A DNA stretch of 59,726 nucleotides, taken from the NCBI GenBank assembly GCA_964636385.1, contig CAZWSC010000049.1, positions 1 to 59,726 on the forward strand, given 5' to 3'. This DNA is from CAZWSC01 sp964636385. Its GTDB lineage: Bacteria > Eisenbacteria > RBG-16-71-46 > CAIMUX01. The notes under the pieces are model-generated. The model was not told the origin of the DNA and searched no databases. It was given only the letters and a program-made list of their open reading frames with translations. The translations under genes were made by a program, and so were the position numbers. Below are positions 25,642 to 34,195 of this stretch, piece after piece; the stretch's first letter is position 1; the number at the start of each line of letters is the position of its first letter.

Positions 25642-27078
25642 ATGAACGCCGGGTTTGCAGACCGGGCGGTCCGGTTCCGTTCGTTGCGCCCTTCAGGCAG
25701 GCTTGTTCTCGTAAGCCTTTCCGCACTGGCAGGCTGGCTTGTTGGCGGATCGCTTCCGGCAGACGCCGTACAGGAACGCACCGGGCTGCAGAGCGCCGGT
25801 CAGATGCAATCCTCAATCCAGTCCGGTGCGGGCATGGAGATACGGGATAAGGAAGAGCTTCTCTGCCAGGCAAGGCAGGAGCTCTGGGCGGGAAGGGAGA
25901 GATCGGCGGTACCGCTGTTCCGCCGTTACCTCGGCCGCCACCCGGACGATCGGGACGCACGCCTTGACCTGGCGAGGGCGCTGGCCTGGTCGGGCCGCCT
26001 GCATGAGTCGATGCAGACCTACCGCCTTCTGGACTCCGGGCGTCCCGCGGACGCGGATGTCCTTTCCGGCATGGGCGACATCCTGGCCTGGTCGGGGCGG
26101 CCCGCCGAGGCACTGGATCTGTACCGCAGGGCGCTGACAATCGATCCGAAGCGAGACGCCACGAAGGAGTCTGCGGCAAGGCTGGCGCACCACGAGGGCG
26201 CTCTGGTCCGCGGCGGGAGCGAGCGCTTTCATGACTCCGGGGGGACGCTGGCACATGGCACAACCCTGGAGTTCCGCCCGGGCGAGGCAAGCCGGGGCGG
26301 GCCGGTCATCAGGTTCTCCAGGGAAGAGATCTCCCACAGCGCCGGAGGGGACGGTCCCCCGCTCTCCACGCTGGGCGCCTCCGCAGGATGGGATGGATGG
26401 CTGGGAGCAGGAGTGCACGGCCGCGTCATCTGCGGCGCGACCAGGACAGGAAGCGAAAGGGCCAGAACCTGGAGCGAGTCGCGCGTCAGCCTGCGCACAC
26501 TGCGCAGGTTAAGCCTCGATCTGTCCCACACATTCCGCGACGTCGGGTACGAACTCTCGAGCCCTGAGGCCCGGCGCCATGGCCTGACGGGCCACGAACT
26601 CAGCCTCTCGGGATACCGCTCCTTCTCGGCGGAGTCGGGGCTCTATGCCAGGTTGAGAGGCGGATTCCTGTCTGACGGCAATGCCTGGCGGGGCGGCGAC
26701 CTCTCGTTCGATATGACCGCCTGGAAAAGGCCGGATGCCCGCGTGGCCCATCGCGTGCGCGCCGTCCTTTCCCTGTACGCAAAGGACTTCGATTCCGCAT
26801 CGGGCATCTACTACGCGGCCCGGGGGGAGTGGGCGGCTGCCGCCGGAGCGCGGATGACCCTCTACCAGGACAGCCGGATGACCCTGGATGCATCGGCCCG
26901 GGGAGGGCGCGCCGGGAATGAGTCGGGCAGGGGCGAGATCCTCGGAGCGGGTGGTACTGCAGCCTGGAGACTGACTCCGGCCAGGGTGCTCGAGGCCGGG
27001 TTCACGTACGACCAGTCGATACAGACCGCCACCTACATCCGCCGGGTCTGGCGGCTGGGTCTGCGATGGAGTGTCTGA
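25642..27078 (+). CDS. TPR plus outer-membrane beta-barrel protein, probable polysaccharide exporter
   Basis: A 478-residue exported protein. The N-terminal hydrophobic stretch LVLVSLSALAGWLVGGSLPADA is a signal peptide. Residues about 70-185 contain TPRs (ELWAGRERSAVPLFRRYLGR, DARLDLARALAWSGRLHESM, DILAWSGRPAEALDLYRRAL). The last 280 residues alternate short aromatic-ended strands (LSLSGYRSFSAESGLYARL, VRAVLSLYAKDFDS) and end in VWRLGLRWSV, as expected for a beta-barrel of the PgaA/YaiO kind. ATG at 25642 starts one base after the previous stop. With the synthase encoded next it would form the envelope-crossing export path. Confidence 0.78.
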   Translation: MNAGFADRAVRFRSLRPSGRLVLVSLSALAGWLVGGSLPADAVQERTGLQSAGQMQSSIQSGAGMEIRDKEELLCQARQELWAGRERSAVPLFRRYLGRHPDDRDARLDLARALAWSGRLHESMQTYRLLDSGRPADADVLSGMGDILAWSGRPAEALDLYRRALTIDPKRDATKESAARLAHHEGALVRGGSERFHDSGGTLAHGTTLEFRPGEASRGGPVIRFSREEISHSAGGDGPPLSTLGASAGWDGWLGAGVHGRVICGATRTGSERARTWSESRVSLRTLRRLSLDLSHTFRDVGYELSSPEARRHGLTGHELSLSGYRSFSAESGLYARLRGGFLSDGNAWRGGDLSFDMTAWKRPDARVAHRVRAVLSLYAKDFDSASGIYYAARGEWAAAAGARMTLYQDSRMTLDASARGGRAGNESGRGEILGAGGTAAWRLTPARVLEAGFTYDQSIQTATYIRRVWRLGLRWSV

Positions 27079-27079
27079 G

Positions 27080-28390
27080 ATGAGGCGGAAGCTGGGCTAC
27101 ATGTCGCTCTTCCTGCTGCTGACCGGCCTCCTTGGCGCCGTGGCGTATCTCAGCTACTCGCTGGTCTTCAGGCAGCCCGTGCCCGTCATGCCGGTGATGG
27201 TGAAGGGAGTGGGCGGGTTCTTCTTCGGGTTCATGTGCCTGCTGATTATCCGTTACATCGTGCTCATGTGGTTCAGCTTCCTGGACCAGGTCGAGGAGAT
27301 AACGAAACGGGACACGGCGTATCTGCCGGAAGTCAGCATCATCGTCCCGGCGTACAACGAAGGAAGGGTTATACAGGCATCGATCCGGTCGCTGCTGGAG
27401 CAGGACTATCCTTTCTATGAGGTCCTGGTTGTGGACGACGGGTCCACGGACGACACGTACATCCGGGCGGGGGAGATGGAGGGGAAGCACTCCAGGGTCA
27501 GGGTGCGGGCCCTCACGAAGCGAAACGGCGGCAAGGCGAGCGCGCTCAACCTCGGGATCACGGCCTCGTCCGGAGAGCTTGTCCTGTGCATGGACGCTGA
27601 TTCCAAGCTGAACCCTGACGCACTGCGACGGGCGGTACGGCACTTCGTGGAGCCGGAGGTGGGGGCCGTCGCGGGCAATGTCAAAGTGGTCAATCGCAAC
27701 AACGCACTCACGCGTCTCCAGGCGCTCGAGTATGTCGAAGGCCTCAACATGGTCCGCCGGGCGCAGGCCTTCTTCAGATCGGTAAACATAATCCCCGGGC
27801 CCCTCGGGGTGTTCCGTCGCCGCGTACTGCGCGAGGTGGGAGGGTACGGGGAGGACACCTATGCCGAGGACTGCGACCTCACCCTCAAGATACTGGAGCG
27901 GGGGTGGAGAATCCGGTATGAGCCTGAAGCGATTGCCTTCACGGAGGCCCCGGAGAGCATCCATGACCTGATCAAGCAGCGATACAGGTGGACGCGCGGG
28001 GTGCTCCAGGCGGTCGGAAAGCGGATGCACGCATTCGTGGAACCGCGCAACTGGGGGCTGACCCTCGCGGTGTGGTACCTGTCGTTCGAAGGGCTGGTCT
28101 GGCCGATCGTGAACGTCGCCGCGCAGCTCTTCCTGATCTACGTTGCGGCGGCATACGGCTACGGCACCCTCCTGCTTCTCTGGTGGCTGCAGCTCACGGT
28201 GCTGGATCTGGTCGCCGCCCTCTACTGCATCGTCGTGGAGGAGGAACGGCTGTCACTGGTCCCTTATGCGATTCTCTACCGCCTCTCCTTCGCCCTCATA
28301 CTCGATGTGTGCAAGCTCGCCGCCGCGGTGGAGGAGGTCTTCTCGGTCGAGATGTCGTGGGGCAAGCTGGAACGAAAGGGGCGGATCTGA
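27080..28390 (+). CDS. Processive family-2 glycosyltransferase (PgaC/IcaA-like synthase)
   Basis: A 436-residue membrane glycosyltransferase. Two N-terminal helices are followed by the GT-A domain with all four processive-synthase motifs: VVDDGST (D119-D120), MDAD (D172, D174), the base AED (E263-D264) and QRYRW (300-304). C-terminal helices (TLAVWYLSFEGLVWPIVNVA; LLLLWWLQLTVLDLVAALYC) complete the channel. Such enzymes polymerise and extrude beta-linked sugars such as poly-N-acetylglucosamine or cellulose. PgaC/IcaA is the nearest type by size and motifs, and the deacetylase in the operon favours a GlcNAc polymer. There is no PilZ domain. ATG at 27080 follows the previous stop, with GGAG eight bases upstream. 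Confidence 0.92.
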   Translation: MRRKLGYMSLFLLLTGLLGAVAYLSYSLVFRQPVPVMPVMVKGVGGFFFGFMCLLIIRYIVLMWFSFLDQVEEITKRDTAYLPEVSIIVPAYNEGRVIQASIRSLLEQDYPFYEVLVVDDGSTDDTYIRAGEMEGKHSRVRVRALTKRNGGKASALNLGITASSGELVLCMDADSKLNPDALRRAVRHFVEPEVGAVAGNVKVVNRNNALTRLQALEYVEGLNMVRRAQAFFRSVNIIPGPLGVFRRRVLREVGGYGEDTYAEDCDLTLKILERGWRIRYEPEAIAFTEAPESIHDLIKQRYRWTRGVLQAVGKRMHAFVEPRNWGLTLAVWYLSFEGLVWPIVNVAAQLFLIYVAAAYGYGTLLLLWWLQLTVLDLVAALYCIVVEEERLSLVPYAILYRLSFALILDVCKLAAAVEEVFSVEMSWGKLERKGRI

Positions 28391-28478
28391 CCGGAGCGCG
28401 GTGCTGCCGCGGATCCGTACATCCATTACGCAGCGGACCGGGGTGGGCGCATCCCGGCCGTGCGATGAGGAATCGAGC

Positions 28479-28670
28479 ATGAATCTGATACCTGTCTTCT
28501 CGACCGCGATACTCATCGCGACCGTGGCATCGGTGATCCTTGCCGTTGCTTCTTACGTCGCGTACAAATTCCGCGAGCGGCGCAGGCCGAACCGCAGGTT
28601 CACGCCGGAGGATGCGATGCAGGCGGTCTTCTTCCACCGTTATGAACGCAGGACCGGCACGGATGGCTGA
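28479..28670 (+). CDS. Small single-pass membrane protein in the exopolysaccharide operon
   Basis: A 63-residue protein: one N-terminal transmembrane helix (VFSTAILIATVASVILAVAS) and a short, very basic cytoplasmic tail (KFRERRRPNRRFTPEDAM). ATG at 28479 follows GATGAGG, and the stop overlaps the deacetylase start by eight bases, which argues that it is translated. By position and size it recalls small accessory subunits such as PgaD, which help a synthase respond to c-di-GMP, but I see no sequence proof of homology. Confidence 0.7.
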   Translation: MNLIPVFSTAILIATVASVILAVASYVAYKFRERRRPNRRFTPEDAMQAVFFHRYERRTGTDG

Positions 28671-30576
28671 GCGGCCTCCAGTCGGTGCCCGCAGGATCAG
28701 CAAGCCGGAGATCCGGAGACGATGGCTCCTGCTCTGGGGTTTCGTCGTGATCAGCGGGTCGTTCCTGGCTTCGGTTGCACTGCACTCGCGCGATCTGCAG
28801 GGTGTGGATGGCCTGTTCCATGATCCCCGGAGGCCGGATTGCGCCCAGGCCCTTCCTGCATGGAACGGCCCCAGGGTTCTCCTGCGGTCCGACGAAACCG
28901 ACCGGCGTGTCTTCGACGCGTCGGGCGGCGACTACGATGGACTCATACGGTCGACAGGCTTCACCCTGGACAGGCTGGGGATCCTCCCTGAGGGGACTCA
29001 CTCACTCTCCCCCGAAGGGGATGTCGTGCTCTTCCTCGAGCACCCCCTGTGCCTCACGCCTTCCGGCTGGGACTCACTCCGCACGTGGGTCGAAGAGGGC
29101 GGGGCTCTCCTTCTGTCAGGCCCTCTTGGAGTCAGGGACGGAAGTGGGGAGTGGGCAGGCTGGGACCGCATGCGATCCCTCCTGCAGGTTGATCGTTTCG
29201 AGGAGCGCAGGGACGTGCGTCCGGCCTTCGTGACCTTTGCCGGTCATGCTCCTCTCGCTGATCCGGATCTGCAGGGATTCCGCCTTGCACTGAAGCAGGG
29301 GTCGCACGTGTCCGGCTTCTTCGACGCGGAGCCTTTGGCATACTGGTCCGGTTTCCACAGGGAGCCTGTTCCCGAATCGGGAATGCCTCTGGCCGCGGCA
29401 GCGGCAAGAACCTTCGGGTCGGGCAGGGTCGTATGGCTCGGCTTCCCCCTGGGCTGGATTCACGAGGATCCCGGGAATGACCGTGCCGCATCCGCCTGGC
29501 TGCAGGGGCTTCTGAAGTGGTGTACAGGCCAGGCGACGGTGGCCTCACTGGAAGCCTGGCCGCAGGGGGCCGAGGCTGCGGTTCTCCTCACTCAGGACGC
29601 GGAGACAGACTTCGGCCAGGCCTCCGCCTTCGCCGAGCTGCTCGACCTGCACGGGCTGAGGGGCACATTCCTGTGCGTTTCCGATGAGGCCGAAGCGCAT
29701 ATGGAACTCGTCCGCTCGATTGCCGTACACCACGAGATCGGGAGCCATACGGACGATCACCGTCCGGTTGCGGGGGACTCGTACGGGGATCAGAAGCGGC
29801 GCCTGGAACGCAGCGGCCGTTCGCTCGCCAGGATGAGCGGGAATCGTGTAATGGGGTTCCGTCCCCCGGAGGAGCGCTTCGACTCCACTACCCTGCGGGC
29901 GATGGTGTCGGCCGGGTATCGGTACCTGCTCGGGCACGGCAGCGAAGCCCGGGCAGCCCCGGGGATTCTGCATGTACCGCGTCGAAGGGGACAGGAACCG
30001 GGCCGTCTTGTACAGATTCCCAGACTGGTGCGGGATGACTACAACTACCTGGTTCTTTCGCCGACTTCACTGGACCATATCCCGGCGGAGCTCTCCGCGG
30101 ACCTCCTGATGGTGCGCCGCTTCCGCGGGGTCAACTACGTCAGCATCCACACGCATCTTCTGGGACGGGAGGACAGGATCCACGCCCTTGGTCCTTTCCT
30201 GAAGAGCCTCCCCGGCCTGCCTGTCTGGGTCGCCACAGGTTCGGAGGCGGCGGAGTGGATCCTGCAGAGGAGCGATCTGAATCTGGAGATCCTTCCGGTT
30301 CCTGCAGTGGAGGACGGTCCGGGCGCACAGCCTGCATCCCAGGTCCGGGGCAACGAACACAGCGGAGTGGAAACCATCGTGCGTGTCTCGAACCCTGGCA
30401 GACAGAGCGTGAGTGGGCTCGTCCTGGTTGTAAGTGGTCCCCACGGAATGGAAGTCGTCTCCGGCCCTCCTCCCGGCGGACCTGCCGATTCCGCAGGCAG
30501 GGTCAGGTATCCGCTTCCGGAGATCCGGCCAGGTGGAGAGTGCGTCCTGGTCCTTGCCCGCGCAGTGCCCTCCTGA
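28663..30576 (+). CDS. NodB-type polysaccharide deacetylase, membrane-anchored
   Basis: A 637-residue protein with an N-terminal membrane anchor (WLLLWGFVVISGSFLASVAL). Residues about 60-270 resemble a GATase/ThuA-like Rossmann domain (VVLFLEHPLCLT, EEGGALLLSGPLG, GRVVWLGFPLGW). The deacetylase domain follows: motif 1 LLTQDAE (D312, E314), motif 2 HTDDH (H362, H366) and motif 3 GFRPPEERFD. An immunoglobulin-like end (VRVSNPGRQSVSGLVLVVSG) closes the protein. It would N-deacetylate an extracytoplasmic polymer, as PgaB/IcaB do for PNAG. ATG at 28663 overlaps the small membrane-protein gene. The frame's upstream extension belongs to that gene's antisense-free shadow and is not used. Confidence 0.85.
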   Translation: MAERPPVGARRISKPEIRRRWLLLWGFVVISGSFLASVALHSRDLQGVDGLFHDPRRPDCAQALPAWNGPRVLLRSDETDRRVFDASGGDYDGLIRSTGFTLDRLGILPEGTHSLSPEGDVVLFLEHPLCLTPSGWDSLRTWVEEGGALLLSGPLGVRDGSGEWAGWDRMRSLLQVDRFEERRDVRPAFVTFAGHAPLADPDLQGFRLALKQGSHVSGFFDAEPLAYWSGFHREPVPESGMPLAAAAARTFGSGRVVWLGFPLGWIHEDPGNDRAASAWLQGLLKWCTGQATVASLEAWPQGAEAAVLLTQDAETDFGQASAFAELLDLHGLRGTFLCVSDEAEAHMELVRSIAVHHEIGSHTDDHRPVAGDSYGDQKRRLERSGRSLARMSGNRVMGFRPPEERFDSTTLRAMVSAGYRYLLGHGSEARAAPGILHVPRRRGQEPGRLVQIPRLVRDDYNYLVLSPTSLDHIPAELSADLLMVRRFRGVNYVSIHTHLLGREDRIHALGPFLKSLPGLPVWVATGSEAAEWILQRSDLNLEILPVPAVEDGPGAQPASQVRGNEHSGVETIVRVSNPGRQSVSGLVLVVSGPHGMEVVSGPPPGGPADSAGRVRYPLPEIRPGGECVLVLARAVPS

Positions 30577-30704
30577 CCATCCCGCGCCTGGATCTCCCGC
30601 CCGGCTGTTGATTCCTGCCCCGGTGTTGACTCCTGACCCACCTGACCGGATCATCCACAGATTGCGTGCATCCTGGCGCAGTCAGGCGCCTGAGAAAGGT
30701 ACGG

Positions 30705-31730
30705 ATGATCTCCACGATGTCGGTGCTTCCCGGACAGCTGTTTGAAGAGCCGTGCAGGGTCTGTGGCGGTATTGGTCTCCGCTGCCTGCCGTTTGCGTAC
30801 GATCACTCAGGTTCACGGCACCACGGCGCCGGATGCATCACGTGCGGGGCGGTCTTCCTGCATCCAATGCCCTCGGATGAGGCGATAGCGGGGTTCTACT
30901 CCGAGGAGTACTACACAGCCTGCGACGAGGCAGGCGGCGCCCATGGAAACCTCCCGTACACGGAGCTTCTTGAGCAGACGGCCGGAGCGAGGCGCCGGGC
31001 AGCGCGCCGACTCGATGCCGACCTCGTGAAGCATCTCGGGATGAGGGGCGCCTTCGCCGAGATAGGCTGCGGCATGGGCCACTTCCTGGGCGAGATGCGC
31101 AGCCTGGGCTGGCGGGTGTGGGGGCTCGAGATATCCGGCTATGCCGCGGAGAGGGCCAGGCGGGACCATGGCCTGGATGTGGCCACGGGCGCGATCGAGC
31201 CGGGCGCCCTTCCGCGGGGTGCGTTCGATGCCTGCTTCATGGGGGATGTCCTGGAGCATCTTCCACGGCCCGTCGAGGCACTTGGAGTCGTCCGGGACAG
31301 CCTGTCACCGGGGGGGATTCTGGCGGTTGCGGTACCATCCACCCTGAACCTGCTTTCAGCCAGACTGGGCATGGCGCTGTACCGCATGAGTGGGAAGGTC
31401 AAGGTGATCAGGATCCCTCCATACCATCTCTTCGAGTACCGGCCTGATTCCCTCACGCGCGTCATCGGGGAGTCGGGATTCGACGTGCTGGAAATGCGCC
31501 AGTCTGCGGTGCCGATCGGGAGGATGGGTCTGCGGGGAAACGTGGTGGAGAACGCCGGAAAGGTCGTGCTCCAGATCCTTGCGCATGCGACTTCGTCAGT
31601 GTGCAACCGGGGCGGGGACCGGTTGCTTGCACTGGCGCGCAGGAGGCTGGAGGGCCAGGACGGCGCCGTTGAAGATCACCATGATCTCCCGGGCCCACTG
31701 GACCCTCGCCCGGACGGCCTCCTCCTGTGA
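30705..31730 (+). CDS. SAM-dependent methyltransferase with zinc-ribbon N-terminus
   Basis: A 341-residue class I methyltransferase. The N-terminus has CRVCGG and later CITCG, a four-Cys zinc-ribbon-like pair often seen in sugar or glycan C-methyltransferases. The SAM-binding motif is FAEIGCGMGHFLGEM, with GLEISGYAAERAR and FMGDVLEHLPRPVEAL, then LSPGGILAVAVPS. ATG at 30705 follows AGAAAGG. The last 30 residues are Asp/Pro-rich and look unlike the family, so the end may be extended. It sits about 130 bases after the deacetylase and could modify the same polysaccharide, which is only a suggestion from position. Confidence 0.82.
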   Translation: MISTMSVLPGQLFEEPCRVCGGIGLRCLPFAYDHSGSRHHGAGCITCGAVFLHPMPSDEAIAGFYSEEYYTACDEAGGAHGNLPYTELLEQTAGARRRAARRLDADLVKHLGMRGAFAEIGCGMGHFLGEMRSLGWRVWGLEISGYAAERARRDHGLDVATGAIEPGALPRGAFDACFMGDVLEHLPRPVEALGVVRDSLSPGGILAVAVPSTLNLLSARLGMALYRMSGKVKVIRIPPYHLFEYRPDSLTRVIGESGFDVLEMRQSAVPIGRMGLRGNVVENAGKVVLQILAHATSSVCNRGGDRLLALARRRLEGQDGAVEDHHDLPGPLDPRPDGLLL

Positions 31731-31797
31731 AGCGCCGTTCAGGCCGCGCCACATGTAGAAGCCGGCGGGGGCGTGTTGCTCCTTTCCAGGCGCTCCC

Positions 31798-33105
31798 CTA
31801 TGCAGAGTCTCTGGTGTGCGGCGGGTCTTCGCCGAACGGCGGGCTCCCCTCCATCCTGCCGACAACTGCTGCGCCGACAGTGTCGCTCCAGACGTTGACC
31901 GAGGTGCGCAGCATGTCCAGCGGCCTGTCAACCACGAGTACGAGGAGCGCCCCCTCGAGCGGAAGGTTGAGGGCCTGCAGGATGATTGCCATGGTCACGA
32001 GGCCTGCGGACGGGATCCCGGCTGCGCCCACGGATGCAAGCAGGGCGGTCAGCACGACCAGCAACTGCCTCGCGATGGTGAGCTCGTACCCGGACGCTCC
32101 GGCGTAGAACTGGGCTATGAAGAGCGCGGCCACACACTGGTAAAGCGCCGTTCCGTCCATGTTGATGGTCGAGCCGAGCGGCAGGACGAATGACGACACC
32201 TCGTTCTTCACCTTTCCCTCGCGCTCAACCAGTTCCAGGGTTATCGGCAGGGTCGCACTGGATGAGGATGTCGTGAAGGCGGTCATCAGGGCCCTGGACA
32301 CCGTCATGGCCCATCGCCGCGGTGAGACCCGGGCGAAAATGATCAGTATGAGCGGCAGCGTGATCAGGGCGTGGACTGCCAGGCCGGCCGACACGGTGAG
32401 GAAGTACCTGCCCAGATCCAGGATCTCGCCCCCTTCGCTCCTGGCGGCGATACGCACGACCAGGGAGAACACGGCGATGGGCAGGATCCAGAGGACGATG
32501 TGTGCAAGCCTTATCATCAGTTCAAACAGGGCATTGATGCCGTTGGTCAGTGGCTGCCTGTGTCGCGCCGGAAGCTGTGTAAGCGCGAAGCCGGCCAGCA
32601 GGCCGAAGGTGATGATCTGGAGCATGTCAAGTTCGGCAAGCGCCTGGAAGATGCTGGACGGTACCATGCGCGAGAAGATGCCCAGGAGATCCCCGGCTTC
32701 ACCGGGAAGCCCGATCTCGGCGGGAGGCAGCGACAGGTCTGCGCCAACGCCGGGCCTGATCAGGTTCACCAGGAGCAGTCCCGTCAGTATGGCGAGGCAG
32801 CTCGTGGACAGGTAGTAGAGGAATGTGCGGGCGCCGATCCTTCCCAGGTCGCGGGGATTTCCGATTCCCGCGACTCCCGCCATGATCGAGAAGAGGACGA
32901 GGGGGGCCACCAGCATCCTGAGCAGTCGCATGAAGATTTCGGCGATCATGTCAAAGGGCCGCAGCAGCCCGTCGAACAGCTCGGGGGAGATACGGGGGGA
33001 CAACACGTTGAGGACGACTCCGACGACAGCGGCGGCCAGGAGTGCCAGCAGTATGGTGCCGGGTGAGCGCCATCCAGGGCCCCTGTACGTCCGCTTCATG
33101 CTCAT
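31798..33105 (-). CDS. Dicarboxylate/amino acid:cation symporter (DAACS, GltP/DctA-like)
   Basis: A 435-residue sodium- or proton-coupled transporter for C4-dicarboxylates or acidic amino acids. Family marks are the serine-rich re-entrant loop TSSSSATLPITLEL, the LPLGSTINMDGTALY motif of TM7 and the second re-entrant region ASVGAAGIPSAGLVTMAIIL, followed by DRPLDMLRTSVNVWSD in TM8 with the substrate-binding Asp and Asn. Length is usual. No strong ribosome binding site is visible before the ATG at 33105 (ATG 33099 is an alternative). The gene is convergent with the methyltransferase gene. Confidence 0.93.
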   Translation of the reverse strand: MSMKRTYRGPGWRSPGTILLALLAAAVVGVVLNVLSPRISPELFDGLLRPFDMIAEIFMRLLRMLVAPLVLFSIMAGVAGIGNPRDLGRIGARTFLYYLSTSCLAILTGLLLVNLIRPGVGADLSLPPAEIGLPGEAGDLLGIFSRMVPSSIFQALAELDMLQIITFGLLAGFALTQLPARHRQPLTNGINALFELMIRLAHIVLWILPIAVFSLVVRIAARSEGGEILDLGRYFLTVSAGLAVHALITLPLILIIFARVSPRRWAMTVSRALMTAFTTSSSSATLPITLELVEREGKVKNEVSSFVLPLGSTINMDGTALYQCVAALFIAQFYAGASGYELTIARQLLVVLTALLASVGAAGIPSAGLVTMAIILQALNLPLEGALLVLVVDRPLDMLRTSVNVWSDTVGAAVVGRMEGSPPFGEDPPHTRDSA

Positions 33106-33709
33106 GGTGGGGGAGGGTGCTGAGCAGTCGGGGCGGAGTCAAGACAAAACCAGGAGGGGCACCGCGCCCTCACGCACCGATCCACCCTGCGGCCGGGCTG
33201 CAGGGCTGCCGTTGCCCGGGTGCTGCTGCCCGGCTTTGCCTCCGGTGCATGCTCGGAGGGTGAGTCACCACTGCCGGCGGCAACTGGCTTCGGCAGTGCG
33301 GATGCGTGGCGCGTCGTGGTTGTGGCAGACGGGGGCTGTTGGGGAGTCACTCGTGTTCGACCGGTACGTCGCGGGGAGAACCGTTGCGAAGAGCCTCTGC
33401 TCAGCCATGCCGTTTCTGAAGTGAAAGACCGTGGTGATCGCCGATCCGATCTGCGCCCCTCACAGGCGGTTTGGTCCGCTTTTCCGGGCGAGCCCACCTG
33501 ACCCTGCGGCGGAGGATATCACCCGCATCTGGTAACAGCCGGGGTAATGGCCTATAGTCAGGTTCTGTAGTCACAGGTCATCACTGTGCCGCCTGCCGGG
33601 AGAAGCGCATCGGCGTCCGGGAAGGTGGCAGTCCGTTTGCGGGCGAGGCTGAAGCATGGCCGGCCGGGCCGCCAAGGCTGGTTGACGGCTGCGGCCGGCC
33701 TCTACCGGC
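33106..33709. other. 604-base intergenic region without a recognisable gene
   Basis: It separates the symporter (minus) from acpS (plus). The open frames here have no family resemblance and poor codon pattern. A weak TATAGT at 33553-33558 with TGGTAA 17 bases upstream might be the acpS-operon promoter, leaving a leader of about 150 bases. I see no RNA gene. Confidence 0.4.
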
Positions 33710-34195
33710 ATGAGACGGGGGACACTGTTGATCGTCGGGGTCGGAATCGATCTGGTTGAGGTGTCCCGGATCGCCGGAGCGGCCGAGCGCCACGGAGATC
33801 GGTTCCTGCGCCGTATCTTCACCCGGTTGGAGGTCGAGGGGATTCACGGCGGCCGGGAGCGGTACCTGGCAGCCCGATTTGCTGCGAAGGAGGCAGCTCT
33901 GAAGGCGCTGGGCACCGGCCTGCGTGGAGGGGTGCGCTGGGTGGATGTGGAAGTGGACAACCTCGCCTCAGGCCGGCCGGTTCTGAGACTGTATGGTCGG
34001 GCCCTGGAGCTGGCGGAACGAATGGGGGCAACTCTGTACCACGTCTCGATCAGCCACACGGCGGAACACGCCCTGGCGCAGGTGGTACTCGAAGGCCGGG
34101 AAGCAGAACCACAAGCGCTCCCCGGCAGCAGGCCGGAGATGAATGGTTGGTATCAGACCGCAGACCGCCCCAAGGGGGGGGAGGAGGAACAATGA
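33710..34195 (+). CDS. acpS: Holo-[acyl-carrier-protein] synthase
   Basis: AcpS transfers 4'-phosphopantetheine from CoA to acyl carrier protein. Signatures are IVGVGIDLVEVSRI at the N-terminus, the metal/CoA helix ARFAAKEAALKALGTG and the C-terminal strand YHVSISHTAEHALAQVVLE. The ATG at 33710 gives 161 residues. A TTG at 33728 follows CGGGGGA and yields the canonical start '(M)IVGVGID', so it may be the true start. After the normal end (about 120 residues) there is an extra tail of about 35 polar residues, whose DNA also contains the GGAGGAGGAA ribosome binding site of the next gene. It is coupled to that gene by ATGA. Confidence 0.9.
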   Translation: MRRGTLLIVGVGIDLVEVSRIAGAAERHGDRFLRRIFTRLEVEGIHGGRERYLAARFAAKEAALKALGTGLRGGVRWVDVEVDNLASGRPVLRLYGRALELAERMGATLYHVSISHTAEHALAQVVLEGREAEPQALPGSRPEMNGWYQTADRPKGGEEEQ

